A stretch of 64,000 nucleotides of DNA from Chryseobacterium sediminis (GTDB lineage: Bacteria; Bacteroidota; Bacteroidia; Flavobacteriales; Weeksellaceae), in the NCBI RefSeq assembly GCF_008386505.1, contig NZ_VUNZ01000003.1:186001-250000 (forward strand), read 5' to 3'. The notes below the pieces were generated by a model that did not search any database, had not been told where the DNA came from, and saw only the letters and a list, made by a program, of their open reading frames with translations. This document shows positions 60,370 through 64,000 of the stretch, piece after piece (position 1 is the first letter of the stretch; each line of letters opens with the position of its first letter). The position numbers and the translations under genes are program-made.

Positions 60370-61632
60370 TTATTTTATATATAATCTCATTCTTTCTTCA
60401 TACTCAGGTTTCAGTTTTAAAAGTTTCCATATTTTTCTGTCATCAGGATTACTGACCCTATAGAAAATGATTTTGTCTACAGAATATTTGAAATAAGGAT
60501 GATTTTTAAGCCACTCTTCGGGAGCATCTACTAATGAATATCTGGGTACATCTGAAGTATTCAATGGAGCTATTGAAATTAGTTTTTGAACAAGATCCTG
60601 ATCAATATTGTAAGTACTTAAAATCTGTTGCTTATTCATAAAGCCTCCTAGCTTTTTTCTGAAGCCAATAATTGAACCGGCACTTCTTTCATCCAGACCA
60701 AACTCAATAAGTTGTCTGAAAGTAATAATATTAAGATCTGTTTTTGAAAAATCTGTTTTTTCCTGTTGTTTTTCCTGAAGTCTGATATAAGGTTTCATTT
60801 CCTGAAATTTCTCAGCAGAAATCACAAAACACTTCTCCAAATCTTCAATATTCTTAAAACTTCCCCGTAAATTTCTATTCCTGTAATTAATGATGGTAGT
60901 TGCTTGTTTTTCTGAAAATCCAAAGGCTTTCCAGCCCTCGAAATCCAGTTGATTAGGATCAAAAGGATGATATTGAATCTTTGCCTTGACTGAATTATTC
61001 TTTGCTAAACTTTTGAAAGTTTCGGGAGTCTTTGCTGGCAGTATCAAATACGGTTCAAGTTTGCTGTAGTTTTCCGGAGAGATGATAAAACATTCTTTAA
61101 ACTTCTCCTTGCTGATAAAACTTCCTCCCAGATAATTCCTATATTTTAAAATAGCTTCTGCCTGCCTTTCGCTGAAACCCATTTTGGACCAATCATTGGC
61201 AGAAAATTTATCAGGATTGAATTTTCCTGAGATAACAATTTCTTTCTTTCCATACGAATTGAATTCTTTTGAATTTCCTTTTTCTGCTGTTTCAGGAAGT
61301 AAAATATATGATTTCAATTCACTAAATTTCTCTTCAGAAATAGCATAACATTTTTTCAACTGTTCTTTTGACATAAATTTTCCTCCTACAATATCTTTAT
61401 ACTTGAGAATTGTAGCAGTCTGCTTCTCTGAAAAACCAAGTTTCTGCCATTGCTCTTTGTCCAGTGCATTGGGATCAAAATCTGATAAATCTGTAGAATT
61501 AGCAGAACCTGTAATGAACTTTACATCAGGAAAAGGCTCTTTTTCCCGGCTGGTGTACTTTTGGTAAGCCAATAAAATAGTCAGCAAAGTGACCATAAAT
61601 GCCAATTTTCGGTAATAGTTTTTTCTCATCAT
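60370..61632 (-). CDS. Membrane-anchored protein with four helix-hairpin-helix repeats
   Basis: The 420-residue protein has a short basic start and a membrane helix (~10-25, LAFMVTLLTILLAYQKY), then four related units of 60-75 residues: W-x-K-x-GFSE-Q-A-T/A-x-I-x-x-Y at ~60, ~138, ~234 and, more diverged, FGLDERSAGSIIGFRKKLGG at ~315. Each reads like a ComEA-type HhH pair, GG(K/S)F being the hairpin. Such repeats bind DNA backbone in ComEA; here four copies on a membrane anchor outside the cytoplasm suggest DNA or protein binding at the envelope, not established. It stands alone. Confidence 0.8.
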   Translation of the reverse strand: MMRKNYYRKLAFMVTLLTILLAYQKYTSREKEPFPDVKFITGSANSTDLSDFDPNALDKEQWQKLGFSEKQTATILKYKDIVGGKFMSKEQLKKCYAISEEKFSELKSYILLPETAEKGNSKEFNSYGKKEIVISGKFNPDKFSANDWSKMGFSERQAEAILKYRNYLGGSFISKEKFKECFIISPENYSKLEPYLILPAKTPETFKSLAKNNSVKAKIQYHPFDPNQLDFEGWKAFGFSEKQATTIINYRNRNLRGSFKNIEDLEKCFVISAEKFQEMKPYIRLQEKQQEKTDFSKTDLNIITFRQLIEFGLDERSAGSIIGFRKKLGGFMNKQQILSTYNIDQDLVQKLISIAPLNTSDVPRYSLVDAPEEWLKNHPYFKYSVDKIIFYRVSNPDDRKIWKLLKLKPEYEERMRLYIK

Positions 61633-61840
61633 ACGGTAAAAATATCAATAAAAATAAAGTGCATCAATGGTTGATAATGAAATGATTAAAGATGATATAC
61701 AGATTGTGTTTAATACTTAAAAAGCAAATGGGTATTTGATGTTTTTATATGATATAATTTCGTGATTGAGGGTGAATGTTTTGATTAAGGTTTATCTTCA
61801 ATTCTATTATTGATCAAAATTTTGAAAATATATGGTATAA

Positions 61841-61874
61841 AAAAATCCGCTGCATCTAGACTGCAGCGGATTTT
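61841..61874 (-). terminator. Terminator of the MerR-type gene
   Basis: AAAATCCGCTGC and GCAGCGGATTTT pair around a ten-base loop, 18 bases past the stop at 61892, with a T tract on the minus strand. Confidence 0.9.
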
Positions 61875-61891
61875 ACTATATTGTATAAAAT

Positions 61892-62236
61892 TTATTCACT
61901 ATCTCTTTCTCCCAAAGACTCTTTCAGTTTGATAAGCTCAGCTTTTACAAACTCCAGTCGGTCAATTAGGGTGATGGTTTCGGAGATTTTACTGTTTGTA
62001 GTCAGAGCGATACGGGCTCCATCCAGAGTATATCCTTTTTCTTTTACCAGATGGTAGATCATCTGAAGGTTTTTGATATCTTCAGGAGTGAAATATCGGT
62101 TTCCCTTTCTGTTTTTTTTAGGCTTGATAATTGGGAATTCCTGTTCCCAGTAACGTATTAATGAAGTGTTTACATCGAATGCTTTTGCCACTTCTCCTAT
62201 AGAATAATACAGTTTATCAGCTAAATTTATTTTCAT
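61892..62236 (-). CDS. MerR family transcriptional regulator
   Basis: From ATG 62236 the protein has 114 residues (MKINLADKLYYSIGEVAKAF). A good Shine-Dalgarno-like AGGAG lies seven bases upstream, which settles the start against an earlier TTG. The helix-turn-helix is YYSIGEVAKAFDVNTSLIRYWEQEF and the wing GNRYFTPEDIKNLQMI. A short C-terminal helix (FVKAELIKLKESLGE) likely dimerises it. There are no cysteines, so it is not a metal sensor of the usual kind. Its regulon is unknown. Confidence 0.9.
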   Translation of the reverse strand: MKINLADKLYYSIGEVAKAFDVNTSLIRYWEQEFPIIKPKKNRKGNRYFTPEDIKNLQMIYHLVKEKGYTLDGARIALTTNSKISETITLIDRLEFVKAELIKLKESLGERDSE

Positions 62237-62438
62237 TTTACGACTCCTAAACTTCAAAGATAAAAATTTTTTAAAGTTGTATCCAAATATATTGGAAAAA
62301 GTACGTCCTGACTTTCATTTACACTGGTAAATTTATTATAAAATAGCATAGATGAGTTTCTATCAGATGAGAAGAATTGGTATTACCGGTCCTTTTTTTA
62401 TCTAAATTTGTGAATCTTTACAAGGCATATAAATATAA

Positions 62439-63323
62439 ATGATGAATCCTATCTCTGTTCTTCATATCGATCTTTTCCAGGCAGGTAAAAATACTTCAGA
62501 TTTTTATTTTAATACAATGAAGAATCATTTGGTAGTAGGACATCGTCATATAGAAAAACCTCACAGACATGATTTCTACGCTGCTGTTCTTTTTACTAAA
62601 GGAGTAGGGATGCATGAAATCGATTTTCAGAAATATGACGTTTCTGAGGGAAGCCTTTTCTTTCTTTCACCCGGGCAGATTCACAGTTGGGAACTTTCAG
62701 AAGATATAGAAGGGTATATTTTCTTTTGCTCTCAGGAGTTTTATGAAATGCATTATGTGAATCAGAAACTGAGGAATTTCCCTTTTTTCGGATCTGTATC
62801 TTTTCCCAGAAAGCTTCAGCTGGATGCTTTGGAACTTCAGAAAAATATAACTTTATTTCAGGAACTCGGAGAAGAACATCAGGCTAAAAATATAATGAAA
62901 GAAGGACTTATTTTGTCATTGATGTCCCAGATTTTTATTAATTCCGCCAGATTATTTTCAAGAGATTTTGATACACAGGCTTCAGCTGCCGGACTTTCCT
63001 ATTTTAAACATTATCAGGATTTTGAAAATTTGCTTGAACAGCATTTTGCAGAACATAAATCGATTACTTTTTATGCCTCTTTATTAGGTATTTCTTCCAA
63101 ACATCTGAACAGAATTGTGCAGACTGTTGTTCAAAAAACAGCCACAGATGTTATTACAGAAAGAGTAGTACTGGAAGCCAAAAGAATGTTGATGTATCTT
63201 GACGAAACCCTGGTTGAAATTGCTTTCAGATTAGGATATGAAGAATATTCCTACTTTGTAAGAGTATTCCGGAAAAGCTCCGGAATGACTCCTACTCAGT
63301 TTATGAGGAAATATAAGGCTTAA
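62439..63323 (+). CDS. AraC family transcriptional regulator with cupin sensor domain
   Basis: The 294-residue protein has a cupin-like N-terminus (HRHIEKPHRHDFYAAVLFTKG, with LFFLSPGQIHSWEL near 75) and an AraC DNA-binding end: ITFYASLLGISSKHLNRIVQ (~210) and VEIAFRLGYEEYSYFVRVFRKSSGMTPTQFM (~260-290). It binds DNA in response to a small molecule, often an aromatic or sugar. Start at ATG 62439; a second ATG follows directly. Neighbours give no clue to its target. Confidence 0.9.
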   Translation: MMNPISVLHIDLFQAGKNTSDFYFNTMKNHLVVGHRHIEKPHRHDFYAAVLFTKGVGMHEIDFQKYDVSEGSLFFLSPGQIHSWELSEDIEGYIFFCSQEFYEMHYVNQKLRNFPFFGSVSFPRKLQLDALELQKNITLFQELGEEHQAKNIMKEGLILSLMSQIFINSARLFSRDFDTQASAAGLSYFKHYQDFENLLEQHFAEHKSITFYASLLGISSKHLNRIVQTVVQKTATDVITERVVLEAKRMLMYLDETLVEIAFRLGYEEYSYFVRVFRKSSGMTPTQFMRKYKA

Positions 63324-63541
63324 TGAGTTCAAAGTTCATGGTTTAAAGTTTAATATTGCTGATTATTTTTGTTGTCGGTTACTGGATCTGTTTAGATGAA
63401 CAATTATTTTCTTTTTGTCGTCTGACTCCCAAATTCACTATTCACTTGCGAAGCAAAATTCACCATTGATATTTGTTGAGTAGTATCCCTAATCCCTGCC
63501 ACCTAACATCTATCACCTGCCATCTGTCATTTGCAACCTAA
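63324..63541. repeat. Intergenic block of degenerate heptanucleotide tandem repeats
   Basis: Three groups of 7-bp units were read: AGTTCAA, AGTTCAT, GGTTTAA, AGTTTAA (63327-63354); ATTCACT twice (63433-63446); and eight in-phase units from TCCCTAA through CACCTAA, CATCTAT, CACCTGC and CATCTGT to AACCTAA (63486-63541). The last unit overlaps the TAG stop of ccoG. No gene was seen in the gap. Confidence 0.7.
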
Positions 63542-64000
63542 AGAGCTAACTTAAACGGTCCTTCAAAAGTCGTTTCAAACGAATCTACTAGTTTCCCTTC
63601 CTCATCAAAAACTCCGATGACCATATTTTGTTTTGAGAACTTAATTTCTTCTTCAGGAAAGGAAATGTTGATGTTTCCTTTCAGGATCTGGTCTCCTTTT
63701 AAGATGATTGTTTCAGAACCGAAATAAGTGATTTCAGCATGAGACGGTGTGATGACTTTAATCTTCAGGATTTTTTTCTCATTAGATTTGTTCAGAAGAG
63801 TGTAAATAAAGGTATTGGTGATTTTACCGTTTTTGACGAAAAATGTAGAACCTGCCGGTTTGATGAATTTCGCTTCCATAGAACCGCGATCATACATTAA
63901 GAACCCAAGAAATCCAATCAGCAATGCCAGAATAACGGTTGTCGCTTTCATTCTAGGAGTAAATTTGAACTTTTCACGGTTTTCAATTTCGGATTCTGTA
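63538..64000 (-). CDS. ccoG: Cytochrome c oxidase accessory protein CcoG, C-terminal part (cut by window)
   Basis: The frame stays open to the window edge, so only the C-terminal 153 residues are present. KFKFTPRMKATTVILALLIGFLG is the last membrane helix preceded by the typical FTPR. The rest (~120 residues, FEGPF near the end) is the immunoglobulin-like C-terminal domain of CcoG/FixG. An ATG at 63951 is internal and not the start. CcoG is a copper-handling iron-sulfur protein needed for cbb3 oxidase assembly, so the other cco genes probably lie just outside the right edge. Confidence 0.85.
   Translation of the reverse strand, partial: TESEIENREKFKFTPRMKATTVILALLIGFLGFLMYDRGSMEAKFIKPAGSTFFVKNGKITNTFIYTLLNKSNEKKILKIKVITPSHAEITYFGSETIILKGDQILKGNINISFPEEEIKFSKQNMVIGVFDEEGKLVDSFETTFEGPFKLAL

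Overview
The window looks like a chromosomal segment of a Chryseobacterium-like bacterium (Weeksellaceae, Flavobacteriia, Bacteroidota). The grounds are low G+C with very AT-rich intergenic DNA, flavobacterial promoter boxes (TAnnTTTG with an upstream TTG), many secreted proteins with C-terminal sorting domains for the type IX secretion system (T9SS), and the gene order ftsX-DUF3098-uppP-truB. The genus is inferred from family resemblance, not from a database search. No rRNA, tRNA, CRISPR array, prophage or insertion sequence was seen. Both ends cut genes: a THUMP-type RNA methyltransferase on the left and ccoG on the right.

Layout. 1-4.99 kb: RNA methyltransferase, a small three-helix membrane protein with a frameshifted tandem copy, an SDR oxidoreductase with an AraC regulator, and a glycosyltransferase. 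5.0-5.5 kb: a gene-free block of dispersed and palindromic repeats. 5.5-12 kb: a PLP enzyme divergent from an Lrp/AsnC regulator, a beta-lactamase-fold hydrolase, a bestrophin-type channel and a fused E1 alpha/beta ketoacid dehydrogenase. 12-19 kb: an S8 peptidase exported by T9SS and a DNA polymerase III alpha subunit with its own N-terminal proofreading domain. 19.5-28.5 kb: three large T9SS type-A surface proteins in a row, each with its own terminator. 28.6-33 kb: a potassium channel with a zinc ribbon, a small membrane peptide, an exported protein, and a Nif3/coiled-coil pair. 33-36.4 kb: a divergent acyl-CoA ligase and acyl-CoA dehydrogenase. 37-45 kb: a DUF4349 lipoprotein, RF3, a CPBP protease, RdgB, RNase Z, a TIGR02757-like protein and a membrane protein with an extreme acidic heptad repeat. 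45-53.8 kb: three paralogous choice-of-anchor L proteins with type-B (gliding-motility) C-termini. 53.9-58.9 kb: rsmA divergent from the run ftsX-DUF3098-uppP-truB-OMP-rluF. 59-64 kb: a beta-propeller lipoprotein, a four-repeat helix-hairpin-helix membrane protein, a MerR and an AraC regulator, and the 3' end of ccoG.

How it fits together. Housekeeping blocks (replication, ribosome maturation, envelope lipid recycling, fatty-acid oxidation) alternate with an expanded T9SS surface proteome: four type-A and three type-B substrates, about 21 kb of coding sequence. No T9SS machinery gene lies in the window. The most unusual signals are non-coding or architectural: a regular array of four palindromes, a composite dispersed repeat present twice, a phase-locked heptanucleotide repeat block next to ccoG, a 21-bp repeat encoding an Ile/Glu heptad coiled coil, a DnaE whose PHP site looks degraded while an intact exonuclease is fused in front, and a zinc-ribbon family protein without its cysteines. 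I found no clear new defence or biosynthetic system. The repeat families and the heptad protein deserve the most follow-up.
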